Assembly (NCBI GenBank): GCA_016720705.1
Contig: JADKKB010000007.1
Coordinates: forward strand, 1,798,001-1,862,000
Length of the DNA: 64,000 nucleotides
Reading direction: 5' to 3'
Source: Chloracidobacterium sp.
Lineage (GTDB): Bacteria; Acidobacteriota; Blastocatellia; Pyrinomonadales; Pyrinomonadaceae
Shown: positions 35,837 through 44,324 of the stretch, one piece after another
Numbering within the stretch: the first letter of the stretch is position 1
How the letters are laid out: every line of letters begins with the position of its first letter
The notes under the pieces: model-generated
Database searches by the model: none
Seen by the model: only the letters and a program-made list of their open reading frames with translations
What the model was told of the DNA's origin: nothing
Program-made: the position numbers and the translations under genes

Positions 35837-37195
35837 TCACGCTGCAGCGACGATAAACTCGGCAACCTTTGATTCGACAATGGCCCGGATCTCGGCCAGG
35901 CGGGCGTCGGACTGAGCCTCAAATCGCAAGACGAGGATCGCCTGAGTATTTGATGCACGCACGAGGCCCCAACCATTTTCGAAAAGGATGCGGGCACCAT
36001 CGATAGTGATCACCTCGTGATCGCGTGCAAAATACTCGGCAACTTTGGCGACGACGTCAAATTTTGTGTCATCGGAACAGTCGACACGCAGTTCCGGCGT
36101 CGAAAATGTCGTGGGCAGATCGCTGAGCAACTCTGAGAGCGGCTTGTCGGTCTTGGAGAGTATCTCGATCACACGGGCACCGGCGTACGTAGCATCGTCA
36201 AAGCCGTAAAATCGGTCGGCAAAGAAGATGTGGCCGCTCATTTCACCGGCAAGGGCAGCATCGGTCTCTTTCATCTTTGCTTTGATCAGCGAGTGGCCGG
36301 CCTTCCACATAATGCCGTTACCGCCGTGTTTGGCGATGTCGTCATAGAGAGTTTGCGAACATTTTACCTCGGCGATGATCGTCGCTCCGGGACGAGTCTC
36401 GAGGATCGAGCGTGAGAGCAGGACCATAAGTTCGTCGCCCCAGATGATGCGGCCGTTCTCGTCCACAACACCGATTCGGTCGCCGTCGCCGTCAAACGCT
36501 ATGCCGATGTCGGCCTTAGTTTCGCGAACCGTATCGATCGTATCTTTGAGATTTTCGGTCACGGTCGGGTCGGGATGATGGTTGGGAAAGCTCGAATCAG
36601 GCTCGGTAAATAGTTCGACGAGTTCGACGCCGAGTTGCGAGTAGACCGGAACGCCAGTCACGCCGCCCATCCCGTTGCCGGCATCAACAACCGCCTTGAT
36701 CTTGCGCGGCCCAAGGTCGATCCGAGAGGCGATGTCGCGGCAATATTCGTTCAGAACTTCAAGATGCTCGACCGTCCCGCCACCGGATGCAAAGTCGCCC
36801 GAAAACGCGATCTGCCGGATCTCCTGTATCTGCGAACCGAACAATGTGGACTTGCCCAGACAGATCTTAAATCCATTGTGGTCGGGCGGATTGTGCGATC
36901 CAGTGATCATCACGCCGCCATCCACATCACGCGTAAAGACCGTGTGATAGAGCACCGGCGTCGGAACCATACCGATCAGCACAACGTCGCAGCCGGCCAT
37001 ATTGAAGCCCTGCGTTAGAAGATCGCAAAACAGTGGTGAGCTAACTCGGGCATCGTACCCGATCGCGATCCGCTTCGCCCCGTTTTGGCTAAAGAATGTA
37101 CCGATCGCCTTACCAAGTGTGGCGACGGTATCGGTCGTTAGTTGTGGCCCGACGATACCACGTATGTCATATTCTCTGAAAATGTTGGGATCCAT
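35837..37195 (-). CDS. Phosphomannomutase/phosphoglucomutase
   Basis: A protein of about 452 residues of the alpha-D-phosphohexomutase superfamily. It interconverts hexose-1- and hexose-6-phosphates for sugar-nucleotide synthesis. Seen are FREYDIRG at the start, the phosphoserine loop MITGSHNPPDHNG, the Mg2+ loop FDGDGDRIG, the sugar-binding GEMSGHIFF and the C-terminal phosphate-binding RASNTQAIL. The GEMSGH variant is typical of PMM/PGM enzymes of the AlgC/ManB group that use both mannose and glucose phosphates. ATG 37195 was chosen over TTG 37216 because it starts at MDPNIFREYDIRG. It may supply the polysaccharide locus at 44-51 kb. Confidence 0.92.
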   Translation of the reverse strand: MDPNIFREYDIRGIVGPQLTTDTVATLGKAIGTFFSQNGAKRIAIGYDARVSSPLFCDLLTQGFNMAGCDVVLIGMVPTPVLYHTVFTRDVDGGVMITGSHNPPDHNGFKICLGKSTLFGSQIQEIRQIAFSGDFASGGGTVEHLEVLNEYCRDIASRIDLGPRKIKAVVDAGNGMGGVTGVPVYSQLGVELVELFTEPDSSFPNHHPDPTVTENLKDTIDTVRETKADIGIAFDGDGDRIGVVDENGRIIWGDELMVLLSRSILETRPGATIIAEVKCSQTLYDDIAKHGGNGIMWKAGHSLIKAKMKETDAALAGEMSGHIFFADRFYGFDDATYAGARVIEILSKTDKPLSELLSDLPTTFSTPELRVDCSDDTKFDVVAKVAEYFARDHEVITIDGARILFENGWGLVRASNTQAILVLRFEAQSDARLAEIRAIVESKVAEFIVAAA

Positions 37196-37293
37196 ATGAT
37201 TAAAAGGTAAATTCAATTCTTACTTGAAAGGCGTTAAGGGTGCAATCGGCAAGAGCATATTAAGCCATTTTGCGTGTAGTTCGAGCCCAATTT

Positions 37294-37302
37294 TGCTATA
37301 GT
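37294..37302 (+). promoter_or_regulatory. Extended -10 promoter upstream of the VWA genes
   Basis: TGCTATAGT, an extended -10 with 5 of 6 matches, lies 84 bases before the first VWA gene. It has the same TGC-TATA form as the fbaB promoter. Confidence 0.45.
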
Positions 37303-37385
37303 TGGAGGTTGCGTTCGGACAACACAAAACCGTTCTAGCGCATCGAAAACATTGAATTTGCAAGGTGTAAGAGACATTGCCGCAT

Positions 37386-38381
37386 ATGAGATCAAACTAC
37401 CGAATTATATTTTTCGCAGCCGCATTTTTAGTATTTCTGGCGATCGCTGACGTCAACGCTCAGACCGCGACACCAACGCCGACGCCAGTCACCAATTCGT
37501 CTGACGACCCGGGCGTCACCAAGATCTTTGAGGTGCGACTGCCGGTCACGGTGCTGCAAAAAAATAAGCTGATGTCCGGCTTTACACGCGGCGACTTTCA
37601 GGTTTTTGAGGATGGCGTGCAGCAAGAGGTCACGTTCTTTTCGGACGAAAAGACCAATCCGCCTGTATTTGTCGGAGTGCTGATGGATACGTCGCCATCA
37701 ACCGCCGGTAAGATCGGATTTTCGAAAGAAGCGGCAAAGAATTTCATTTACACTGTAACGCGTCTGCGAAAGGATAAAGCTGCATTTATGACTTTTGACC
37801 ACGAGGTCACTCTCCGACAAGATTTTACGGACAAACTCGACCTGCTCGACCGTGCCGTCGATAAGGTAAGCAAGGTCGGATCGCAGACCTCGCTATACGA
37901 CGCCGTATGGCAGTTTTCGGATGAAAAGCTACGAAATGTGCCCGGTCGCCGGGTCATTGTGCTCATCACGGATGGCGACGACACCTTTAGCCGGGCTGAG
38001 TTGAAAGACGCGATCGACATTGCGCAGCGAACCGAAACGACCATTTTCGGCATCTCTACCAAAGCAGGCTTTCTTGGCACGGTTCCGGGAGTCGAGGCCG
38101 GGACCGTTAAGGACAAGGGCGACAAGTATCTGACCCAACTATGCGAAGACACCGGCGGCGAGGCGTTTTTCACCGGCGATATGCTCGAGCTCGAGCGGGC
38201 ATTTAAGAAGATATCAGAGGAACTTCGCTCACAATACATCATCACTTATCGCCCGGCCAATCAGAATTATGACGGTAAGGAACGCAAGATCGAGGTGCGA
38301 TTTGCCGACAAGGACCGCGGTAAAGATGTCAAGATCCGTACCAAATCCAGCTATCGTGCTATCAAAGACAGTCTGAAATAG
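37386..38381 (+). CDS. Secreted VWFA-related acidobacterial-type protein (first)
   Basis: A protein of about 331 residues with a signal peptide ending near NAQ, a TPTPTP linker, then the start typical of the VWFA-related Acidobacteria family (LPVTVLQKNKLMSGFTRGDFQVFEDGVQQ shown by GDFQVFEDG). The von Willebrand A domain has a MIDAS-like VLMDTSPSTAG (DxSxS variant D-T-S-P-S), VILITDGDD and a C-terminal EELRSQYIITYRP. It probably binds proteins or metal outside the membrane. ATG 37386 was preferred over TTG 37377. It is 18 bases before a paralogue with the same layout. Confidence 0.85.
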   Translation: MRSNYRIIFFAAAFLVFLAIADVNAQTATPTPTPVTNSSDDPGVTKIFEVRLPVTVLQKNKLMSGFTRGDFQVFEDGVQQEVTFFSDEKTNPPVFVGVLMDTSPSTAGKIGFSKEAAKNFIYTVTRLRKDKAAFMTFDHEVTLRQDFTDKLDLLDRAVDKVSKVGSQTSLYDAVWQFSDEKLRNVPGRRVIVLITDGDDTFSRAELKDAIDIAQRTETTIFGISTKAGFLGTVPGVEAGTVKDKGDKYLTQLCEDTGGEAFFTGDMLELERAFKKISEELRSQYIITYRPANQNYDGKERKIEVRFADKDRGKDVKIRTKSSYRAIKDSLK

Positions 38382-38399
38382 GTTTCCCGGAGTTTTACG

Positions 38400-39491
38400 A
38401 TGACCATAAGGCTCAAATCCATTATCACCGTCTCGATGCTCGCCTTTGCGGCAGTTTCTGCGATCGGGGTAAATTTCGTGTCGGCTCAAAAGAGCGACTC
38501 GAAGGACGCGGTTATGCCGACCCCAACCCCGACGCCGATCGAGGATGATGACATAATCAAAATCGATACAGAGGTGGTCAACGTGCTGTTTACTGCACAG
38601 GATCGCAACCGCCGCCTGCTGACAGACCTCAGACAAGGTGACGTCCGTATTTTGGAAAATGGCTCTCCGCAGGAGATCGTGGCATTTTCCCGGCAGGTCG
38701 ATCTACCGCTGAGCCTGGCGATCGTGATCGATACGAGTATTTCGCAAGAGCGGACGCTGCCCGAGGAAAAGGCGGCGGCCATATCATTCCTCGAGTCGGT
38801 CGTAAGGCCAAAGATGGATGAAGTTTCGATCGTGTCATTTACGGGTGAAACCACGCTCGAACAGGGAATGACCAATAACATTACTCGGCTCCGGCGGGCG
38901 ATCGACCGTGTGCAGTTCGTCGCTCCGTCGGGTTACGTGGGCGGCGGCGTGCTGACGAACGGCGGCGGTGTACCGGGAACTCCGCCGATCTCCTCTGACA
39001 ACCAAATGATCGCGGGTTCGACGGCGATCTGGGATGCGATATGGGTCACATCGGACGAGGTGCTCGGCCCGGCACCGGAAAAGACGCGGCGCGCTATCAT
39101 TCTGCTTTCGGACGGGATGAACACCTCCGGCCGGAAAAAGCTCGATGACGCAGTTCAGGCGGCTCTCAAATCAGAGGCGATCATCTACTCGGTGGGTATC
39201 GGCGACAATTTTTACAGCGGAGTCGATAAGGGCTCGCTCAACAAGATCTCAGAGCGGACCGGCGGTCGGGCATATTTTCCGCGGGACGAACGCGAACTTC
39301 GCGAGGCTTTTAAGCAGATCCAGGAAGAGATGCGATCGCAGTACCTGATCGCTTACGAACCGTCTGACCAAAAGCGTGACGGGTCGTACCGCAAGATCGA
39401 GATCCAGTTGACAAACCAACAAATGGTCAAGGACAAGATCAAGGTGACGCACCGTCAAGGCTATTTTGCCAAAACGGCCGCCAAGAAGTAA
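38400..39491 (+). CDS. Secreted VWFA-related acidobacterial-type protein (second)
   Basis: A 363-residue paralogue of the preceding gene: a signal peptide ending near SAQ, a PTPTPTPIE linker, the GDVRILENGSPQEI segment, and a VWA domain with MIDAS AIVIDTSISQE and IILLSDGMN. It carries an extra Gly-rich loop (GGGVLTNGGGVPGTPP, near residues 178-193) that the first copy lacks. It ends with EEMRSQYLIAYEP. A GGAG ribosome binding site lies 7 bases before ATG. The pair is probably one operon and may form a heteromer. Confidence 0.85.
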   Translation: MTIRLKSIITVSMLAFAAVSAIGVNFVSAQKSDSKDAVMPTPTPTPIEDDDIIKIDTEVVNVLFTAQDRNRRLLTDLRQGDVRILENGSPQEIVAFSRQVDLPLSLAIVIDTSISQERTLPEEKAAAISFLESVVRPKMDEVSIVSFTGETTLEQGMTNNITRLRRAIDRVQFVAPSGYVGGGVLTNGGGVPGTPPISSDNQMIAGSTAIWDAIWVTSDEVLGPAPEKTRRAIILLSDGMNTSGRKKLDDAVQAALKSEAIIYSVGIGDNFYSGVDKGSLNKISERTGGRAYFPRDERELREAFKQIQEEMRSQYLIAYEPSDQKRDGSYRKIEIQLTNQQMVKDKIKVTHRQGYFAKTAAKK

Positions 39492-39522
39492 TAGCCGATT
39501 AGCCGTGACCAGGCCAATCTAG

Positions 39523-39738
39523 TCACCACTGATTTCCAATGGGATATCGGAATCGCGCACTTTGGCCATAGCCACGATCGCCCGGATCCTGATTGCTCGC
39601 AGTTCCGGTATTATCCGGATTGCAGATAACAAAACGCTCCTCGGTATCCAAAATCGTACGGGTAAAATCGATAAAGCCATCTGCGTCCTCCACAACAACG
39701 TACCGCATTAACGGCTGATAATAGTCCGGTATGCCCAA
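39523..39738 (-). pseudogene. Remnant of a VOC (glyoxalase-like) family gene
   Basis: Seventy codons survive. The start PLMRYVVVEDADGFIDFTR matches the N-terminal strand of the intact VOC gene just upstream (VMPYLILDDAASFIGFVTR), and the end YGQSARFRYPIGNQW matches its DPFGNVWWI. The middle half of the fold is deleted, the only start is TTG, and the usual second Trp codon (TGG) is a stop (TGA). It is a decayed tandem duplicate, 12 bases after the intact gene. Confidence 0.75.
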
Positions 39739-39750
39739 ATATCTTCGTTT

Positions 39751-40125
39751 TTACTCAATAACCGACGTGATCCACCAGACATTGCCGAAGGGATCAGTCA
39801 CGCCACAGCTGCGGCCGTATTCTTGATCGTCGGGCGGCATAATAGTTCCCGCTCCGTTTTCGACAGCCCGAGCATAAGTGTCATCCGCATCATCGACATA
39901 AACAAACATATTCGCATTCGCCGCCGTCCATTCGCCGCGGCTATTTGAGAACATTATCGTGCTTCCGCCGATCTGTATTTCGCAATGCCCGACCAGGTCG
40001 TCCTCACGGATGCTATGGTGAGTCAATTCGGCATTGAAAACGCGGGTAACAAACCCGATGAACGACGCAGCGTCATCCAAAATCAAATACGGCATCACTG
40101 CCTGATGGCTTTTGGGAATATTCAT
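39751..40125 (-). CDS. VOC family protein (PhnB/glyoxalase-like)
   Basis: A 124-residue vicinal-oxygen-chelate fold protein of the PhnB-like group: paired beta-alpha-beta-beta units with the C-terminal signature GRSCGVTDPFGNVWWITS and MFVYVDDADDTYARAVENGA. The function of most such small members is unknown (dioxygenase, isomerase or antibiotic binding). It follows the phosphatase gene after 8 bases, so the two are cotranscribed. Confidence 0.85.
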   Translation of the reverse strand: MNIPKSHQAVMPYLILDDAASFIGFVTRVFNAELTHHSIREDDLVGHCEIQIGGSTIMFSNSRGEWTAANANMFVYVDDADDTYARAVENGAGTIMPPDDQEYGRSCGVTDPFGNVWWITSVIE

Positions 40126-40133
40126 AGGGCTAT

Positions 40134-40652
40134 TTAATAGTCGGTCACTTCTACACTTTTCAGCTTGCCGTTACGGATTTTGATGATCCACATTTTGGAG
40201 TACTCGGTCTCCAAGAGCGGTTTGTACTTCTCTTCTTTAATAAATAAATTGGCAAGTGTCGGTGTCGTGGTGTTATGCGCGACGATCAGAAAGCGTTTAG
40301 TCTTTGACGCCATCACGCTTGCAACCAGTTCATCAAGCTTTTTTGGATCAAAGATCGTGACCGCTTTTTTTCGCCAGACCGCTGTCGGTGTGGCAGTCGC
40401 ACGGGTCCGGATGAAGTTGGTCGAATAAACTGCTCCGGGCTTATAACGCTTGACAGTTGTGGCCAATCGTTTGGCCCTTTCCAGACCGATATCGTTGAGT
40501 GGTGGGTCAACCTTATCGGCAGTTGCGGAAATGTCCTTTTCCGCGTGACGAACCAGAATTATGGTCTTTTTCTGCGCCTGTGCCTCGATGCCGCCGATGA
40601 TAAAAATCACCAAAGCCAACAACAAGGCCCGAAGAAGTAGTTTTTTCCTCAT
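40134..40652 (-). CDS. Secreted SixA-like histidine phosphatase
   Basis: A 172-residue protein with a signal peptide (hydrophobic stretch residues 6-24, cut near AQAQ) and a histidine phosphatase superfamily core: LVRHAEK with the phospho-accepting His, LNDIGLERAKRLA, and a second catalytic His in VAHNTTTP (replacing the usual GHxxxP). Export distinguishes it from cytoplasmic SixA; it should act on phosphate esters in the periplasm. The substrate is unknown. Confidence 0.85.
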   Translation of the reverse strand: MRKKLLLRALLLALVIFIIGGIEAQAQKKTIILVRHAEKDISATADKVDPPLNDIGLERAKRLATTVKRYKPGAVYSTNFIRTRATATPTAVWRKKAVTIFDPKKLDELVASVMASKTKRFLIVAHNTTTPTLANLFIKEEKYKPLLETEYSKMWIIKIRNGKLKSVEVTDY

Positions 40653-40674
40653 AGAGTTTTCTGAGCAAGCCTAG

Positions 40675-42099
40675 CTAGATAAACATCTTGCCGGGATTTA
40701 GGATACCGTTCGGGTCAAAGGCTTTTTTGATGCCTTTCATTATCTCGATTGTCGGAGCGTTTAGGGCATAGTCCAGATAGCGAGACTTCACATAACCGAT
40801 GCCGTGTTCGCCGGAGATCGTACCGCCTAGGTCCACCGATAGCTGAAAAGTCTCGGCGACACACTTGCGAGCCCGGGCGATCTCATCCGGGTTTTCGCGG
40901 TCAACAACAAAATTCACGTGGATGTTGCCATCGCCGGCGTGGCCGAAATTGGCGACAAAAGTATTGTGTCGACGGCCGATCTCCTCGATTCGCGCAACGA
41001 GTTCCGGGACCTTTGATCGTGGTACGACGACGTCCTCGTTGATCTTGAGCGTGCCGTATTTCATCAGCGAGGGCGAGATGGCTCGACGGACGTCCCAGAG
41101 CTTGTCTTCCTCTTCTTTTGACTTTGCGCGGAGGACGTCGAATCCTCCGTTTTCGCCAATGATGCGTTCGATCATTACGGCATTTCGCTCGACCTCGTCG
41201 CGAGAACCGTCCACGGCAACGAGCAGGATCGCCTCAGCGTCAGGCGACAGGCCGAAGGCAAAATTCTCTTCGACGGCGGCGACGCAATATTTGTCGATGA
41301 CCTCCATCGCCATCGGCAACAGGCCGTGCGGTGTGAATTTGGTCAACACCTTGCAGGCGGCTTCCATCGAGTGAAAATTAGCACGCACGGTAGATGTTGC
41401 CTCCGGCATCGGCAGCAGCTTGAGCGTCGCCTCGGTAATAATCCCAAGCATACCCTCGCTGCCGCACATTAATCCGGTCAGGTCGAATCCGACGACGTTC
41501 TTTACCGTCTTGCCGCCCGTGTAGATAATATCGCCGGTCGCGGTGACGACCTCAAGTCCGAGTACGTGGTGCTTTGTAACCCCGTACTTTGGCGTACGCA
41601 TTCCACCGGCATTTTCGGCGATATTGCCGCCGATAAAACTGTCCTTATAACTTGCCGGATCAGGTGCAAACATCAGGCCCTGCATTTCCGCCGCCTGCTG
41701 CAAAGCAAATGTCGTAATTCCGGGCTGGCAAACCGCATAGAGATCATCCGCGTTGATCTCGATGATCTTGTTCATCCGGTCGGTTCCGACGACAATGCCG
41801 CCGTCGACCGGAACGGCCCCGCCGGTATATCCGACTCCGCCGCCGCGTGCTGTCACGGGAAAAAGGTGCTCGTTGGCAAGTTTCAATATCGCGACCATCT
41901 GAGCCGTGGATTCCGGAAACACGACAGCCTCGGGCGGAAACTTTTCCTTTACCGCATCAGCACCGTACGGTTCGACTTTGTCGGGATCGACGACGACATT
42001 CTCCGCTCCGACGATCGCTCGAAGCTCTGCGATAACCTCGGGTTTTGAAGCGTTTGTCGTCTTCCGACCTACTGAATTGAAATGGATCGATTCGAACAT
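40675..42099 (-). CDS. FAD-linked 2-hydroxyacid oxidase/dehydrogenase (GlcD-like)
   Basis: A 474-residue flavoprotein with an FAD-binding PCMH domain (PVTARGGGVGYTGGAVP, DPASYKDSFIGGNIAENAGG) and a C-terminal FAD-oxidase_C domain (NFGHAGDGNIHVNF, GTISGEHGIGYVK, the ending FDPNGILNPGKMF). This layout fits the glycolate oxidase GlcD subunit and D-lactate dehydrogenase; without glcE/glcF nearby, a single-subunit D-lactate or D-2-hydroxyacid dehydrogenase is more likely (inference). There is no signal peptide. It is divergent from the symporter gene. Confidence 0.88.
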   Translation of the reverse strand: MFESIHFNSVGRKTTNASKPEVIAELRAIVGAENVVVDPDKVEPYGADAVKEKFPPEAVVFPESTAQMVAILKLANEHLFPVTARGGGVGYTGGAVPVDGGIVVGTDRMNKIIEINADDLYAVCQPGITTFALQQAAEMQGLMFAPDPASYKDSFIGGNIAENAGGMRTPKYGVTKHHVLGLEVVTATGDIIYTGGKTVKNVVGFDLTGLMCGSEGMLGIITEATLKLLPMPEATSTVRANFHSMEAACKVLTKFTPHGLLPMAMEVIDKYCVAAVEENFAFGLSPDAEAILLVAVDGSRDEVERNAVMIERIIGENGGFDVLRAKSKEEEDKLWDVRRAISPSLMKYGTLKINEDVVVPRSKVPELVARIEEIGRRHNTFVANFGHAGDGNIHVNFVVDRENPDEIARARKCVAETFQLSVDLGGTISGEHGIGYVKSRYLDYALNAPTIEIMKGIKKAFDPNGILNPGKMFI

Positions 42100-42199
42100 T
42101 ATTTTGTATCTTATCGCAAATTTACCAAATTACCTGGAGTTCTGCTAAACTCACTCAAATTTATAAATTTTCGGCTTTCCAAAATAGGAGCAGTTAAGA

Positions 42200-43606
42200 A
42201 TGAGCGAACAGGACAAGGAAACGTTACCTTCGGATCAGTATGACCTTGAAATTGCGACGGACCTCGACGATAACACGGACGACAAACCAAAAGGTATGGC
42301 GTTGCACACCAAGATTCTTATCGGCTTGGTGGTTGGCATAGGCGGCGGTTTGATCGCAAATCAGGTCCTGGGCGGCTCTAGCGAAGGCGTTTCGTGGTTG
42401 ATCTCTAATATCACGCAGCCTGTCGGAACGCTCTTTTTGAATTTACTGTTAATGATCGTCGTTCCGCTCGTGTTTTCTTCACTGGTGTCAGGTGTTGCCG
42501 GCATCGGAGACATCCGTAAATTAGGGCGAATCGGTCTCAAATCGTTTGCCTATTGTCTTATTATTTCGGCGATATCAGTCGTGATAGGCCTCGGGTTGAC
42601 CAATACGATCCGTCCGGGAGAACGCATCAGTCCTGAGATAGCGATACAACTAAAAGAAAAATTCTCGAGTGGTGCAGCATCTGCCACGGACGCTCAAAAG
42701 AAAGCTGCCGAATCAGCAAAGGCTGATTCTCCATTGATGCAGGTGGTCAAAACCGTCGTGCCGAAGAATATTTTTAACTCGATCGCTGGCGAAAATCCGA
42801 ACATGCTCCACATTATGTTCTTCGCCTTGATCGTCGGAATTGCGATCACGCTCTTGCCGGCACCGATCTCTACTCCGTTCGTGAGCGTGATGGACGCGAT
42901 ATTTGCGATCACTTCAAAGATCATCGATATAATTATGAAGTTCGCGCCGTATGCCGTGGCGTGTTTGATCTTTAATAACATTGCTCAATTTGGCATTGAC
43001 TTGCTCGGTTCGTTGGCTTGGTTCGTGGCAACGGTCCTCTTGGGTTTGGGAATACATTTTTTCGGTGTTTATTCGCTCTCTGTCTGGCTACTATCGAAGA
43101 TCAATCCGATCGATTTTTTCCGACGTGTTTGGACCGTGATCATCACTGCGTTTTCGACTAGCTCGTCGAACGCTACATTGCCGACTGCTCTTCGAATTTC
43201 AGAAGAAAATCTCGGTGTCCCGAAAGAGATCAATAGTTTTGTGCTCACCGTCGGAGCGACCGCAAATCAAAACGGAACAGCCCTTTACGAAGGTGTTACG
43301 GTTTTATTTCTGGCTCAGCTTGCCGGAGTGGATCTGTCGATCGGCCTACAATTGATGGTCGTCTATCTCGCGATCCTCGGCGGCATCGGTACCGCCGGCG
43401 TGCCTTCGGGCTCGATTCCTTTTATTATCGGGATCTTGGCGATGATCGGGATCGATCCGGCTCTAATAGCGATCATACTCGGAGTTGATCGTATCCTCGA
43501 TATGTGCCGCACGACGCTGAATGTCGTCGGTGACATCACGGCAGCAACATTTGTCGCACGGAGCGAAGGCTACGAGCTATTGAAAACTCATCCGGACTCG
43601 AATTAA
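42200..43606 (+). CDS. Dicarboxylate/acidic amino acid:cation symporter
   Basis: A 468-residue DAACS-family (GltP/DctA-like) transporter with eight membrane helices and two re-entrant hairpins. The hairpin serine motif AFSTSSSNATLPTA, the NQNGTALYEG motif, GTAGVPSGSIPF and the helix 8 segment DRILDMCRTTLNVVGD are present. The Arg in DMCRT is the residue that binds the side-chain carboxylate, so glutamate, aspartate or a C4-dicarboxylate is likely. A charged N-terminal extension of about 30 residues is unusual. A good ribosome binding site TAGGAG is present. The rhomboid gene follows 10 bases later. Confidence 0.92.
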   Translation: MSEQDKETLPSDQYDLEIATDLDDNTDDKPKGMALHTKILIGLVVGIGGGLIANQVLGGSSEGVSWLISNITQPVGTLFLNLLLMIVVPLVFSSLVSGVAGIGDIRKLGRIGLKSFAYCLIISAISVVIGLGLTNTIRPGERISPEIAIQLKEKFSSGAASATDAQKKAAESAKADSPLMQVVKTVVPKNIFNSIAGENPNMLHIMFFALIVGIAITLLPAPISTPFVSVMDAIFAITSKIIDIIMKFAPYAVACLIFNNIAQFGIDLLGSLAWFVATVLLGLGIHFFGVYSLSVWLLSKINPIDFFRRVWTVIITAFSTSSSNATLPTALRISEENLGVPKEINSFVLTVGATANQNGTALYEGVTVLFLAQLAGVDLSIGLQLMVVYLAILGGIGTAGVPSGSIPFIIGILAMIGIDPALIAIILGVDRILDMCRTTLNVVGDITAATFVARSEGYELLKTHPDSN

Positions 43607-43616
43607 GAATTAGATT

Positions 43617-44324
43617 ATGTTTCCAATCGGCGATGACAACTCTGATCGGCGCATTCAGCCAGTGGTCAATTACGGCTTCATCGCTGTGAATATCCTCGTG
43701 TTTCTGCTACTGCAGCAACTCGGCGGCAACGAAGCATTCACCTACGCATTTTCACTTGTGCCTAAGGAGATAACGACCGGTGTTGACCTTAATGGCATCC
43801 AGATTCTGCGTGATTCGCTCGGACGGACCGCGGAGATACACCATTACGCCTCGCCATTGCCCGTCTATTTCAACTTTCTGAGTTCGATGTTTATGCACGG
43901 CGACATAATGCATATTTTCGGCAATATGATGTTTCTGTTCATATTCGGTGACAATCTTGAAAATCTTTTGGGGCATATCCGCTATGTAGTGTTTTACCTT
44001 GTTTGCGGTATCGCCGCAGCCTCGGCACAGATACTGATGGGGCCGGATTCGATCATACCGATGCTAGGTGCCTCGGGCGCGATCTCGGGTGTTTTGGGCG
44101 GTTATCTATTGCTGTTTCCAAACAAGCCCGTAAAGGCGATCATTTTCAATTTTCTTACGACGGTACCCGCGTATGTTGCCCTCGGTATCTGGATCGTGTA
44201 CCAATTGGTGATCGGATATTTGACGCCGTCAGGCGGCGGCGGCGTGGCTTATGCCGCACACATTGGCGGTTTTGTCGCCGGACTGGTGTTGATCAAAGTA
44301 TTTGCGATCGGGCGAAAAGCCTAG
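43617..44324 (+). CDS. Rhomboid family intramembrane serine protease
   Basis: A 235-residue membrane protease with six helices. The catalytic dyad is Ser153 in GASGAISG and His215 in AYAAHIGGF; the L1-loop/helix 2 segment HGDIMHIFGNMMFLFIFG is typical. It cleaves membrane proteins within or near a helix; the substrate is unknown. It is in an operon with the symporter. Its last 4 bases overlap the 3' end of the convergent glycosyltransferase gene. Confidence 0.93.
   Translation: MFPIGDDNSDRRIQPVVNYGFIAVNILVFLLLQQLGGNEAFTYAFSLVPKEITTGVDLNGIQILRDSLGRTAEIHHYASPLPVYFNFLSSMFMHGDIMHIFGNMMFLFIFGDNLENLLGHIRYVVFYLVCGIAAASAQILMGPDSIIPMLGASGAISGVLGGYLLLFPNKPVKAIIFNFLTTVPAYVALGIWIVYQLVIGYLTPSGGGGVAYAAHIGGFVAGLVLIKVFAIGRKA

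Noticed and set aside
37261..37300. tRNA-like TTCGAGCCC next to the VWA promoter
   Set aside because: No acceptor stem or anticodon arm can be formed around it.
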